From assembly GCF_029916425.1 (NCBI RefSeq), contig NZ_JAHAVQ010000002.1, positions 124,001-188,000 on the forward strand: 64,000 nt of DNA, read 5' to 3'. Made by a program: the position numbers and the translations under genes. Under the pieces are notes generated by a model, which was given only the letters and a program-made list of their open reading frames with translations, searched no databases and was not told where the DNA came from. Positions 41,567-50,327 of the stretch are shown here, one piece after another (position 1 is the first letter of the stretch; every line of letters starts with the position of its first letter). This DNA is from Liquorilactobacillus sicerae. GTDB taxonomy: Bacteria > Bacillota > Bacilli > Lactobacillales > Lactobacillaceae.

Positions 41567-42757
41567 TCAACCAGCCGTTTTCTTTTGAAGTTTTTGCCGC
41601 TTTTGCAATTGAATCAACCATAAATTAACCAGCATTGCCAATAAAGCAAAAACCGCACCACCTGGGCCGATGCCAGTTAGCCCAACCTTAGCGTACAATA
41701 AACTGCCAATTCCCGATCCAAGTGCAATTCCAAAATTAGCAAAAATCGAGTTAAACGAAGAAGCTAGCACCAACGACTGAGGATACTTTTCCTCTGCAAC
41801 TTGTAAATAAAACATCGCACTGGGGGAATTAAGCAGGTACATTGAAACTCCTAATAACATTACCGTAAATAAGCCAAAGATGCGATTTGAAATAACAAAT
41901 GACAAGCTTCCCAACAGAATAAATTGTGCTAAAAACACGATTGGCATAGTTTTTAAACCATGCTCTGCCGCAATCCGGCCACTATATAAATTGCCGATCA
42001 ATGACATAAAACCATAGACAAACAGCAAGACGGTCATCGCATTATTGCTAAAACCCATCCCTTGTGAAAAAATCGGCCGCAAATAAGTATAAAAGACGTA
42101 AATTCCAGCCAAATTCAACAAAGGTAATAAAATACCAAGTTGAATCTGATGATCGAGAAAAATGGTCAACTGCTTAAAAAAGCTATTAACATGCTGCTGT
42201 CGCAAATCATAAGGTAAACAAAACATCGCCAGTAATAGAGTAACTACCGCTAAAATGCTAATAATTATAAAGACATAGCGCCAGCTGGTATAGTTGCTTA
42301 ACCAAGTCCCCAACGGTACACCAAAAACCGAAGCAATACTAAATCCAGAAAAGATCCAAGCTACGATCCCAGCCCGCTTAGTCACCGGAGCCAAAAATGA
42401 AACAAACGTAATTGAAACAGAAACCAAAGTGCCTGATACAATCGCTGTCAAGATTCGGCCAGCAATCAAGAGGTAGTAATTAGTTGCTAGTGCTGTCAAT
42501 AAATTACTGCAAGTAAAAATCAGCATTAACACAAAATAACTCCAATATAAACGATTATGTCCAACCGACATACTAACCAGTGGCGTCGCGATGGCATAAA
42601 TAATGGCAAATATCGTAACTAGCAAACCAACTGTTGCAACCGATACATGAAAATCTGCTGCTATATTATTTAAAATTCCAACAATGATAAATTCGCTAAA
42701 TCCTAGGATAAACGAAGTTAACACCAGGACAAAGCTTTGAAAATTAAGCGTCTTCAA
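41567..42757 (-). CDS. MFS transporter, DHA1/AraJ-like
   Basis: Twelve-helix major facilitator of 396 aa. N-terminus FVLVLTSFILGFSEFIIVGILN and the DHA1 motif region (VPLGTWLSNYTSWRYVFIIIS) are characteristic of sugar-efflux/arabinose-efflux-type or drug exporters. TTG at 42757 has GGAGG upstream. No regulator gene is adjacent except the mleR gene farther upstream on the same strand, separated by 450 bases. Substrate unknown. Confidence 0.88.
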   Translation of the reverse strand: MKTLNFQSFVLVLTSFILGFSEFIIVGILNNIAADFHVSVATVGLLVTIFAIIYAIATPLVSMSVGHNRLYWSYFVLMLIFTCSNLLTALATNYYLLIAGRILTAIVSGTLVSVSITFVSFLAPVTKRAGIVAWIFSGFSIASVFGVPLGTWLSNYTSWRYVFIIISILAVVTLLLAMFCLPYDLRQQHVNSFFKQLTIFLDHQIQLGILLPLLNLAGIYVFYTYLRPIFSQGMGFSNNAMTVLLFVYGFMSLIGNLYSGRIAAEHGLKTMPIVFLAQFILLGSLSFVISNRIFGLFTVMLLGVSMYLLNSPSAMFYLQVAEEKYPQSLVLASSFNSIFANFGIALGSGIGSLLYAKVGLTGIGPGGAVFALLAMLVNLWLIQLQKRQKLQKKTAG

Positions 42758-43210
42758 TCTCTTTCCTCCAAATACATTTCTCCAAACATTCTTATCCTAC
42801 ACACCAACGTTTTAAAAGGCAATCCCTCTACGCTGTTTTTTAGAACTAAAATTCACTCGATCCATTCAGTTTGAAACAAAAAAATAGCAGCCGACAGAAT
42901 GGCTGTTTAATTAAATTTTCTTAATCCATTATGACTAAGCTTGGATTAGTAAGATGACAATCTTATCTTTCCCGTTGCTGGAAAAGAGCGCAAAAAAGCT
43001 ACAGAAAATTATGGCTCAAGAAAAACCAAATTCCTATATGAATGAATTAGCTATCAGACTTTTGAAATTAATCCGCAGTAGCAAACTCTTAAATTACGAT
43101 TAATCTTTCACTGTCCTTTAACTTGATCAACCTAGTTTGTAAAGCAATAATTATTCAAGTTTTTTGTGAACTACCATAACCAACGTTTTGATCTAGAATT
43201 TTAAACAAAA
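42758..43210. other. Intergenic region between the MFS gene and mleR
   Basis: About 450 bases. A 49-codon frame on the + strand at 42954-43103 (starts MTILSFPLLEKSAKKLQKIM) has no clear ribosome binding site and no recognised family. No terminator was convincing. The MFS promoter must lie in the first part. Confidence 0.35.
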
Positions 43211-44101
43211 TTAACTTGGTGGTGAATTTCTCAACAATGTTTCTACTAACTTTTTTTGTTTCGGCTTTAAGAAATAATTTGCTCGATAAGCTACTGAAAT
43301 CAAGAAACGTGGTTGCTGATCATCAAGCAAGTCAAGTTTTGTCAGACCATCAGTCGTCGGAACGGCCAAATCCGTCAAAAAGGCAATGCCAACATTTTCT
43401 TTAACTAATGCTTTTAAAATATGAACATCATTGGTTTGATAAACAATCTTTGGCTTAAAATCGTTCTGTTCACACATTAACTTAAAAGCATTGGCGTGAA
43501 CAAAGCCTTCATTTAGAGTAATAAAAGGCTGATCTTTTAATTGTTTGAAAAGAATTTGTTTTTGATTTGCTAAAGGATTTTTTGAACTGACAACGATCTT
43601 AAAAGCCGCTGATTTAAAAAGGGTCGCCTTAATTTGATGATTAGCAATTGGTGCCAAAGAACCGATCAAGGCTAAATCCAATTCACCTTTTTGCAGCAGC
43701 TGCAGCATATCCTGCGAGCCAGCTTCAAAAGTTTCTAAAGAGTCCATTAATCCTTGCTGTAACAGTTGCGGCGTTAGTGCTGGAAAGTAATAAGTTCCAA
43801 TAATTGGTGGCAGACCAAACAAAATTTTTTCACTATCCGTCCGTTTAAGTTCTTTTTGAGCCAGCATCAATTCAGTTAAAATCTGTTCGATATGTTGGTC
43901 TAATTGATAACCGCCAGACGTGACCTGTAATTCATGGTGAGAGCGATCACGAACAAACAGTTTGCTGCCAAATTGGGTTTCAACCCTTTTAATAGCTAAT
44001 GTAATTGCTGGTTGACTGACACCAAAATAATCAGCTGTTTGCGAGAAATTTTTGTTTTTAACTAGCTGATGAAAATATTTTAAATCTCTGATGTTCACCA
44101 A
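43211..44101 (-). CDS. mleR: LysR family regulator of the malolactic cluster
   Basis: LysR-type activator: N-terminal HTH (FSQTADYFGVSQPAITLAIKRVETQFGSKLF, residues about 19-49) and an effector-binding domain of about 200 aa. 295-296 aa. Start is TTG 44101 or GTG 44098, both behind a G-rich ribosome binding site; the GTG spacing is better. It is divergent from mleS-mleP, the classic mleR arrangement, so it probably activates the cluster in response to malate. Confidence 0.9.
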   Translation of the reverse strand: MVNIRDLKYFHQLVKNKNFSQTADYFGVSQPAITLAIKRVETQFGSKLFVRDRSHHELQVTSGGYQLDQHIEQILTELMLAQKELKRTDSEKILFGLPPIIGTYYFPALTPQLLQQGLMDSLETFEAGSQDMLQLLQKGELDLALIGSLAPIANHQIKATLFKSAAFKIVVSSKNPLANQKQILFKQLKDQPFITLNEGFVHANAFKLMCEQNDFKPKIVYQTNDVHILKALVKENVGIAFLTDLAVPTTDGLTKLDLLDDQQPRFLISVAYRANYFLKPKQKKLVETLLRNSPPS

Positions 44102-44161
44102 ATGCCCCCCTGATTAGTCCGCTTCCACTCATATAAATAAAATTTATGATGTTACTAGCTT

Positions 44162-44191
44162 TTGACTATAAATTTTAACCAATGGTATACC
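44162..44191 (+). promoter_or_regulatory. mleS promoter
   Basis: TTGACT (44162-44167), 18-base spacer, TATACC (44186-44191). The -10 lies in the palindrome GGTATACC (44184-44191). The 130-base region between mleR and mleS is where MleR should bind, but a unique T-N11-A site was not singled out. Confidence 0.6.
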
Positions 44192-44232
44192 TAACATAGC
44201 TTAATTGCAAATACTCAGGAGGTTGGCAAATT

Positions 44233-45858
44233 ATGAAATCAGCACAAGAAATTTTGAAGAACCCTTTTTTGAATAAAGGAACCGCTTTTACCTATGAAGA
44301 AAGAAAACAGTTGCATTTAATCGGTGCTCTGCCAAGTCGGATCCAAACACTTGCCGAACAGGCAGTCCAAGCCTATGCTCAATTTCAAAGTAAAGATAAA
44401 TTACTAGAAAAGCGGATTTTTTTAATGAATCTGTTTAATACTAATCGAACTTTATTTTATTATCTGATGGGCCAGCACATTGTTGAATTTATGCCAATCG
44501 TCTATGACCCGGTAGTGGCTGAATCAATTGAACAATATAATGAATTATTTTTGCAGCCGCAAGAAGCTGCTTTTATCTCAATTGATGATCCTGAGCAAGT
44601 TGAAAATGCTTTGAGGAATGCTGCCAGTGGGCGAGATATCCGTTTAGTCGTTGTGACCGATGCTGAAGGAATCCTTGGCATGGGTGACTGGGGTGTTAAT
44701 GGCGTTGACATTGCAGTTGGCAAATTAATGGTTTACACCGCAGCGGCAGGAATCGATCCGGCACAAGTTTTGCCAGTGTCCATTGATGCTGGGACCAATA
44801 ATCAAAAATTACTAAATGATCCGCTTTACTTAGGGAATCGCCATCAACGGATTTACGGCAAACGTTATGATCAATTGATCGACAAATTCATCGCTGCCGT
44901 CCAAAAACTCTTTCCAGAAAGCTTATTGCACTTTGAAGACTTTGGTCGCTCCAATGCTGCCAAAATTTTAGAAAAATATCAAGATCAGATCTTAACTTTT
45001 AACGATGATATTCAAGGTACTGGAATCGTTGTTTTAGCTGGTGTCTTAGGTGCCTTGAATATTTCAAAAGAAAAGATCACCGAGCAAAAATTCTTGACCT
45101 TTGGTGCTGGGACCGCAGGCGTTGGGATCGCGCAACAATTAATGGATGAATTAATGCGGCAAGGTTTAAGCGCCGCTGATGCCCGCAAGCATTTTTATCT
45201 GGTTGATAAACAAGGGCTCTTATTTGAAGACACACCGGATTTGACACCTGGTCAAAAACTCTTTGTTCGTTCACGAGATGAATTTGCCAATTCCATTGAA
45301 CTAACTAACTTAGCTGCCGTCGTTAAAGCCATCCACCCAACTGTCATGATTGGTACCTCGACCCAGCCTGGAACCTTTACCGAAGCAATCGTTAAGGAGA
45401 TGGCTGCTCACACCAAACGACCGGTTATCTTCCCGCTTTCAAATCCGACGCGGCTCGCCGAAGCCAAGGCTGCTGACTTGATCAAGTGGACCAACGGCCG
45501 AGCTTTAGTTGCCACTGGGATCCCAGCTGATGACGTTAACTATCAAGGCGTCACTTACCAAATCGGTCAAGCCAACAACGCTCTCGTTTATCCTGGAGTC
45601 GGTTTCGGGGCAATTGCTGCGGCGGCCAAAGTCATTAATGGTGAAACCTTGTCAGCTGCCAGCCATGCTTTAGGCGGAATCGTCGATCCAAATCAGCCCG
45701 GAGCTGCGGTTTTGCCCCCAGTTGCCAAATTGCAAGAGTTCTCACAAACGATTGCAGAGGTTGTAGCTCAAAGTGTTATCGATCAGGACTTGAGCAAGGA
45801 AAAACTGACCGACGCTAAAGCTGCAGTTGCCCAAGCAAAATGGGAACCAAAATATTAA
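44233..45858 (+). CDS. mleS: Malolactic enzyme
   Basis: Decarboxylates L-malate directly to L-lactate and CO2 with bound NAD and Mn. It has the malic-enzyme plan: [23 protein letters not shown] near the start, [27 protein letters not shown], the metal-binding EDFGRSNA and [15 protein letters not shown] segments, the NAD-binding [14 protein letters not shown], and [14 protein letters not shown] with [11 protein letters not shown]. 541 aa is the malolactic size. ATG at 44233 has AGGAGG upstream. It is followed by the permease gene after 30 bases. Malate uptake with lactate release would generate a proton gradient and raise intracellular pH. Confidence 0.95.
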   Translation: MKSAQEILKNPFLNKGTAFTYEERKQLHLIGALPSRIQTLAEQAVQAYAQFQSKDKLLEKRIFLMNLFNTNRTLFYYLMGQHIVEFMPIVYDPVVAESIEQYNELFLQPQEAAFISIDDPEQVENALRNAASGRDIRLVVVTDAEGILGMGDWGVNGVDIAVGKLMVYTAAAGIDPAQVLPVSIDAGTNNQKLLNDPLYLGNRHQRIYGKRYDQLIDKFIAAVQKLFPESLLHFEDFGRSNAAKILEKYQDQILTFNDDIQGTGIVVLAGVLGALNISKEKITEQKFLTFGAGTAGVGIAQQLMDELMRQGLSAADARKHFYLVDKQGLLFEDTPDLTPGQKLFVRSRDEFANSIELTNLAAVVKAIHPTVMIGTSTQPGTFTEAIVKEMAAHTKRPVIFPLSNPTRLAEAKAADLIKWTNGRALVATGIPADDVNYQGVTYQIGQANNALVYPGVGFGAIAAAAKVINGETLSAASHALGGIVDPNQPGAAVLPPVAKLQEFSQTIAEVVAQSVIDQDLSKEKLTDAKAAVAQAKWEPKY

Positions 45859-45888
45859 TTAAGGCTAAAGTCTATAAGGAGAATTGAA

Positions 45889-46854
45889 ATGCACGTTTTT
45901 TTAACTTCAGTTTCAAGTGTGACCGTGATTGTTTTGATCATGGCACTCGGATATATTTTACGCAAGAAGAAATGGTTTTCTGATAGTTTCGGCAAAAATA
46001 TTTCGTCATTGATCACTAAAATTGCTTTACCAGCATCGATTTTTATGGCCGTAATGAATAACTTAACGCGGGAAAAATTATTAGGTTTATCAACCGGCAT
46101 TATTTTCCCAATTTTAGGAGTCGTGATCGGCTATCTAATCGCCTGGCTAACAGTCAAGATTTTAAAGATTCGTCCTGGTCGCCGAGGGATCTTTATGAAT
46201 GGGGTAGTCAATGCTAATACGATTTTTATCGGAATGCCATTAAACCAAGCACTATTTGGCGATCGGGCTACGACGTATTTTCTGATTTATTACATTGTAA
46301 ACACTGTTTCAACCTGGGCTTTTGGCGTCTTTTTAATTTCAAATGATGATCCAACCAATTTGCAAGCACCTAAAAATCAGCCGATAAATTGGAAAAAGCT
46401 CTTACCAATGCCACTAGTCGGTTTCCTGCTGGCAATTGTCTGGATGCTTTTGAAATTACCGGTACCCAACTTTGCTGGCGAAACTCTCAGTTACGTTGGC
46501 GCGTTAGTTACACCTTTGTCTTTAATTTATATTGGGATCGTCTTAGCTGATGCTGGTTTGAACAATATGAAACTGGATCGCGATTCAACCCTTGCCCTGT
46601 TGGGGAGATTTGTCTTGTCACCGGTTGTTTTGATCATTCTCATTAAAATTGGAGCAGCCAGTGGCATTGAACTGCCAACTTTAATGAGTCAAACTTTAGT
46701 TGTCCAATCAGCGACACCCATGCTGGCAGTCTTGCCAATCTTAGCGAATGAAGCTCATGGCGATGTCAACTATGCCACCAATATTGTGACAATCAGCACC
46801 GTTGCCTTTATTATCGTCGTTCCAGTCTTGATGGGAATTTTACAATTTATTTAA
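45889..46854 (+). CDS. mleP: Malate permease (auxin efflux carrier family)
   Basis: Membrane transporter of the AEC family, 321 aa, about ten helices in two halves: VIVLIMALGYILRKKKWFSD with NISSLITKIALPASIFMAVMNN, NGVVNANTIFIGMPLNQALFGD, and TLVVQSATPMLAVLPILANEAHGD. ATG at 45889 has AAGGAG upstream. It is in the operon with mleS, so L-malate uptake or malate/lactate exchange is the likely role. A terminator follows. Confidence 0.92.
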   Translation: MHVFLTSVSSVTVIVLIMALGYILRKKKWFSDSFGKNISSLITKIALPASIFMAVMNNLTREKLLGLSTGIIFPILGVVIGYLIAWLTVKILKIRPGRRGIFMNGVVNANTIFIGMPLNQALFGDRATTYFLIYYIVNTVSTWAFGVFLISNDDPTNLQAPKNQPINWKKLLPMPLVGFLLAIVWMLLKLPVPNFAGETLSYVGALVTPLSLIYIGIVLADAGLNNMKLDRDSTLALLGRFVLSPVVLIILIKIGAASGIELPTLMSQTLVVQSATPMLAVLPILANEAHGDVNYATNIVTISTVAFIIVVPVLMGILQFI

Positions 46855-46893
46855 TTTTTAGCAATCAGTCGTTTGCTAAATGCAGCTGCTAAC

Positions 46894-46965
46894 AAAAACG
46901 AGTAACTTTAAAGCGGACCCGCCGAAGTTGATTTGGCCAGCCATACTTTAGTTACTCGTTTTTAT
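46894..46965. terminator. Terminator between mleP and the GH31 gene
   Basis: AAAAACGAGTAACTTTA (from 46894) pairs with TAGTTACTCGTTTTT (to about 46963) around a long GC-containing loop that folds further; flanked by A and T runs in both directions. Confidence 0.75.
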
Positions 46966-49215
46966 TTATTTTGCTAACAAAACCTCGCTTAAAGCTGCCA
47001 GCAAATCAGCTGGTGCTAAACTTATCAAGGTCGCTGATAAATTTTTAGTTGGCAAGGTTGGGATCATTTTCCATAAAACTGCCTTTAAATCAAAACTGAT
47101 CTTGGACTGCTGAATGATTTCAAACATCCTTTGTTGCCAATTAAACACTTGCGGCTGGCAAGGACCAAAGTACAGGCGATAAGTTTTACCAGGCTGAACG
47201 TTTTTTAAAATGTACGTCGTTTGAGCTGCTTTTAAGTTAACTAATTTAATTTCCAAGCAGCGCTGCAACGGAATAATTTGCTGTGGATCTTTGATCTGAA
47301 TCGTCAATTTACCACTTAGCTGATCCCAATCAAAAATTGTTTGCGCAATTTTCTGCTGTTGATGTTCTCCTAAAATATAATGGTTAATTTCCCCGGGGAA
47401 TAATTCAACCACCAAGTTTTCTGGTAACTGGTCAGCTGCTTTTAGAAAATCAGGCTGTGTGACAATAATTCCGCCGCTCTTAATCAGAATCGGATATTCA
47501 TCCAGCCGGCGGTTCAAGGTGACGATCCCTGGTCCCTGATAACTTTGCCCAGTTAGCCAATCTGTCCAAACTCCTGACGGCAAGTAAGCTTTCACCATCC
47601 CTAGCCCCGTTATTGGACTGCTTGGCTGAGTGATTGGCATAATCAACATTTCTGAGCCAAAAAAATATTCATTTTTGAAATGATAAGCGAGTTCCTGTTC
47701 CGGCTCTCGATAATAAAGCGGTTGAACTAAAGGGATCCCCTTTTGATGGGTGGCAATATTGGCTGCTTCTAAGTATGGCAGCAGTTTAGCACGCAGCTGC
47801 AAGAACTTGATCATTGCTTGTTGAATTGTTAGCTCATAATTCCACGGTTCTTTACTCATGAATGGATTGTCAGTACTATGCAAACGCAAAATTGGACTAA
47901 AGACCCCCAGCTGAAGCCATCTTAGTGATAATTCTGGATCATATTGACCGTGCATGTGACCGCCAATATCATGACTCCACCAAGTATAGCCGATGTTGCT
48001 GGCAGTTGCAGTAAAAAATGGTTGAAAGGCCAAAGACTGCCAGCTTGCCACCGTATCGCCCGAAAAACCAATTGGATAACGATGGCTGCCTGGACCAGCA
48101 TAGCGCGACAAAATCAGCGCATCAGACTTCTTTTGTCGTACCTGATCGCGATAATGCAGATCATTCAAAAGCCACAGCGGATCAGGCTGATCTTTGGCTA
48201 AAGCAGTTCCTTGCTGCCAATCGATCCACCAAAAATCCACTCCCTGCTGCTCTAACGGATGCAAAATGGTTTCAAAATAAGCATGCACAAACCTCGGATC
48301 AGTTAAATTAAAACAGATTGTTTGCTGGCTTTGAGGATCAACGCCATTTTCTCTAGCAAATTGCGGATATTGGGCTTCTGAAGGCCGAATACCAGCAGCC
48401 GGATGCAAATTCAAAGTCACATGTTTGCCTTGCGCATGCAATTGTGACAACATTTTTTCAGGATCACGAAAAAGCTGCTTGTTCCAGGTAAAACCCGTCC
48501 AGCCACTGCCATATTTGGCCGGGATCCTAGTCGTATGCCAATTCATATCTAAGACCGCCACTGCCAGTGGAATCTGTTTGGCCCGAAATTTATCCATTAG
48601 CTTTAAATATTCAACTTGTGTATACGAGTAATAACGACTCCACCAATTACCCAACGCATAGCGTGGAATTAATGGCGGAAAGCCCGTCAGCTGAAAGTAG
48701 TCATTCAATGCTGCCAAATAATCATGACCATAAATAAATAAGTATTGGTCGGTTTCCCAAGCTTTTCTGGCAATTAGCTGACCATTATGCTGCAATAAAC
48801 TAGCTGCATCATCCAAAACCGCCAAGCCATTTTTGGATAAAATTCCTTGACCAACTGGCACTGCTCCATCAGCATTGTCAAGGGTCCGGACAGTAGCACC
48901 AAGATTTTCTGGATCAGAATCGCCAAAATGCCAGCGACTAAAATGTGTCTGATAATTATATTTTGTATCAATAAATAAATTGACCCCGTTGAACTCTCCA
49001 CCTCGATAATAAAGGTGAAAAGCCGCCGTTTCAATTTGCAAGGCAAAGCCGGCTTGATTAGTCGTTACCTGCCATTCAGGCTGGGCAAAATCACGGTTGA
49101 TCACCGTCTGCGTCATGTCATCCGTGAACTGACCCTCGGCTTGATATTCGATTCTTAACAAACAATCCGTCAATAAAGTAAAGCGAAAATTTTTCCCAGT
49201 AATTTGTTTAGTCAT
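46966..49215 (-). CDS. Alpha-glucosidase, glycoside hydrolase family 31
   Basis: 749-aa cytosolic GH31 enzyme (no signal peptide). N-terminal beta-sandwich to about 190, then the barrel: LPRYALGNWWSRYYSYTQVEY-like entry (PRYALGNWWSRYYSY), LDMNWHTTRIP, HPAAGIRPSE, the nucleophile Asp in FWWIDWQQGT, the acid/base Asp in GFSGDTVASW, and SHDIGGHMHG. A C-terminal beta domain follows. The family includes alpha-glucosidases, alpha-xylosidases and 1,3-glucosidases; the WWIDWQQG and SHDIGGH context favours a glucosidase on oligosaccharides. ATG at 49215 has GGGAGG upstream. It stands alone. Confidence 0.9.
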   Translation of the reverse strand: MTKQITGKNFRFTLLTDCLLRIEYQAEGQFTDDMTQTVINRDFAQPEWQVTTNQAGFALQIETAAFHLYYRGGEFNGVNLFIDTKYNYQTHFSRWHFGDSDPENLGATVRTLDNADGAVPVGQGILSKNGLAVLDDAASLLQHNGQLIARKAWETDQYLFIYGHDYLAALNDYFQLTGFPPLIPRYALGNWWSRYYSYTQVEYLKLMDKFRAKQIPLAVAVLDMNWHTTRIPAKYGSGWTGFTWNKQLFRDPEKMLSQLHAQGKHVTLNLHPAAGIRPSEAQYPQFARENGVDPQSQQTICFNLTDPRFVHAYFETILHPLEQQGVDFWWIDWQQGTALAKDQPDPLWLLNDLHYRDQVRQKKSDALILSRYAGPGSHRYPIGFSGDTVASWQSLAFQPFFTATASNIGYTWWSHDIGGHMHGQYDPELSLRWLQLGVFSPILRLHSTDNPFMSKEPWNYELTIQQAMIKFLQLRAKLLPYLEAANIATHQKGIPLVQPLYYREPEQELAYHFKNEYFFGSEMLIMPITQPSSPITGLGMVKAYLPSGVWTDWLTGQSYQGPGIVTLNRRLDEYPILIKSGGIIVTQPDFLKAADQLPENLVVELFPGEINHYILGEHQQQKIAQTIFDWDQLSGKLTIQIKDPQQIIPLQRCLEIKLVNLKAAQTTYILKNVQPGKTYRLYFGPCQPQVFNWQQRMFEIIQQSKISFDLKAVLWKMIPTLPTKNLSATLISLAPADLLAALSEVLLAK

Positions 49216-49361
49216 TTTTTCCTCCCTAATTTTTCTCAGTTTTCAAAATTAAACAGCTTGTGACTTGAATCACGATTACGAGCTGTGTTAAATTTTAGTT
49301 GAAGTTATTTAAAAGAATTAAAAGCTGATAAAGATTCTATCTAAAACCAGGAGGACTTTTA

Positions 49362-50318
49362 ATGGCAATTAAAATTAATCAAGCTCAAGATGTTTGGAAA
49401 GACGTCGGTCAACAAGTTCAGTTTACAGTTTTGCAGCTCAAACGACAAGATCCAGCAAAAGAACGCCAAATAATTCGTGAGTTCGCTGATCGCTACCAAG
49501 CCATCATTCGTTCATTGCGGATCAGATCAGCTGATTTGAACCAGCAATCCAGTTTAAAGGTTACTTTTGGCTTCAGCTTTCAAGCATGGACTTATCTCTT
49601 CCCAAATGCTGCTCGACCAAAAGAACTTGAAACTTATCAGACGCTTACCAGTGATCGCTTTACGATGCCTGCTACTGATGGTGATTTGTTTTTCCATATT
49701 CGAGCCGACAACGAAGCCATCGTCTACGAAGCTCAAAGTCAATTTCGTCATTTTCTCAAGGAAATTACCACTGTCGTCGATGAAACTAAGGGCTTTCGCT
49801 ATTTTGAAGGCCGAGCAATCATTGGTTTCATCGATGGTACTGAAGCTCCCGAAGCTAAAGATGCTGCCGAATACGCTTTAATTGGCGATGAGGATCCAAC
49901 TTTTGTGAATGGTTCCTATGCTTTTGCCCAAAAATGGCTACATAATATGGAATTCTGGGATCATTTAAAAACCGAACAGCAAGAAAAAGGGATCGGTCGA
50001 AAAAAGTTTAGCGATTATGAACTTGATGAAGAAGATAAATATCACAACGCTCATAATATCAGCTCTAAAATTGAAATCAATGGGCAGGAACAAAAAATTG
50101 TCCGCATGAACGTACCTTTTTCTGACCCAGCAGCTGGAAAAACTGGTACCTATTTCATCGGTTACGCTCGCCACTGGAAGGTTACCAAAATGATGTTAGA
50201 ACAAATGCTAACTACTAAAGATTTTTTGTTGAGTTTCTCAACAATTATTAGTGGACAATTATTCTTTATCCCTTCCTATAATCTTTTAAATCAAATTTCT
50301 AGTGGTGAATTCAAATAA
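49362..50318 (+). CDS. Dyp-type heme peroxidase
   Basis: Dye-decolorizing peroxidase of about the YfeX/class P type, 318 aa, cytosolic. The hallmark GxxDG is in FIDGTEAP (Asp acts in peroxide cleavage); the SYAFAQKWLHNMEFWDHLKTEQQE block and RMNVPFSDPAAGKTGTYFIGYAR carry the heme-pocket pattern. Two ferredoxin-like halves are expected. ATG at 49362 has AGGAGG upstream. It stands alone and ends 9 bases from the convergent uvrA-like gene with no clear terminator in between. Lactobacilli usually cannot make heme, so activity would need external heme. Physiological substrate unknown. Confidence 0.9.
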   Translation: MAIKINQAQDVWKDVGQQVQFTVLQLKRQDPAKERQIIREFADRYQAIIRSLRIRSADLNQQSSLKVTFGFSFQAWTYLFPNAARPKELETYQTLTSDRFTMPATDGDLFFHIRADNEAIVYEAQSQFRHFLKEITTVVDETKGFRYFEGRAIIGFIDGTEAPEAKDAAEYALIGDEDPTFVNGSYAFAQKWLHNMEFWDHLKTEQQEKGIGRKKFSDYELDEEDKYHNAHNISSKIEINGQEQKIVRMNVPFSDPAAGKTGTYFIGYARHWKVTKMMLEQMLTTKDFLLSFSTIISGQLFFIPSYNLLNQISSGEFK

Positions 50319-50327
50319 ACTCCAGCT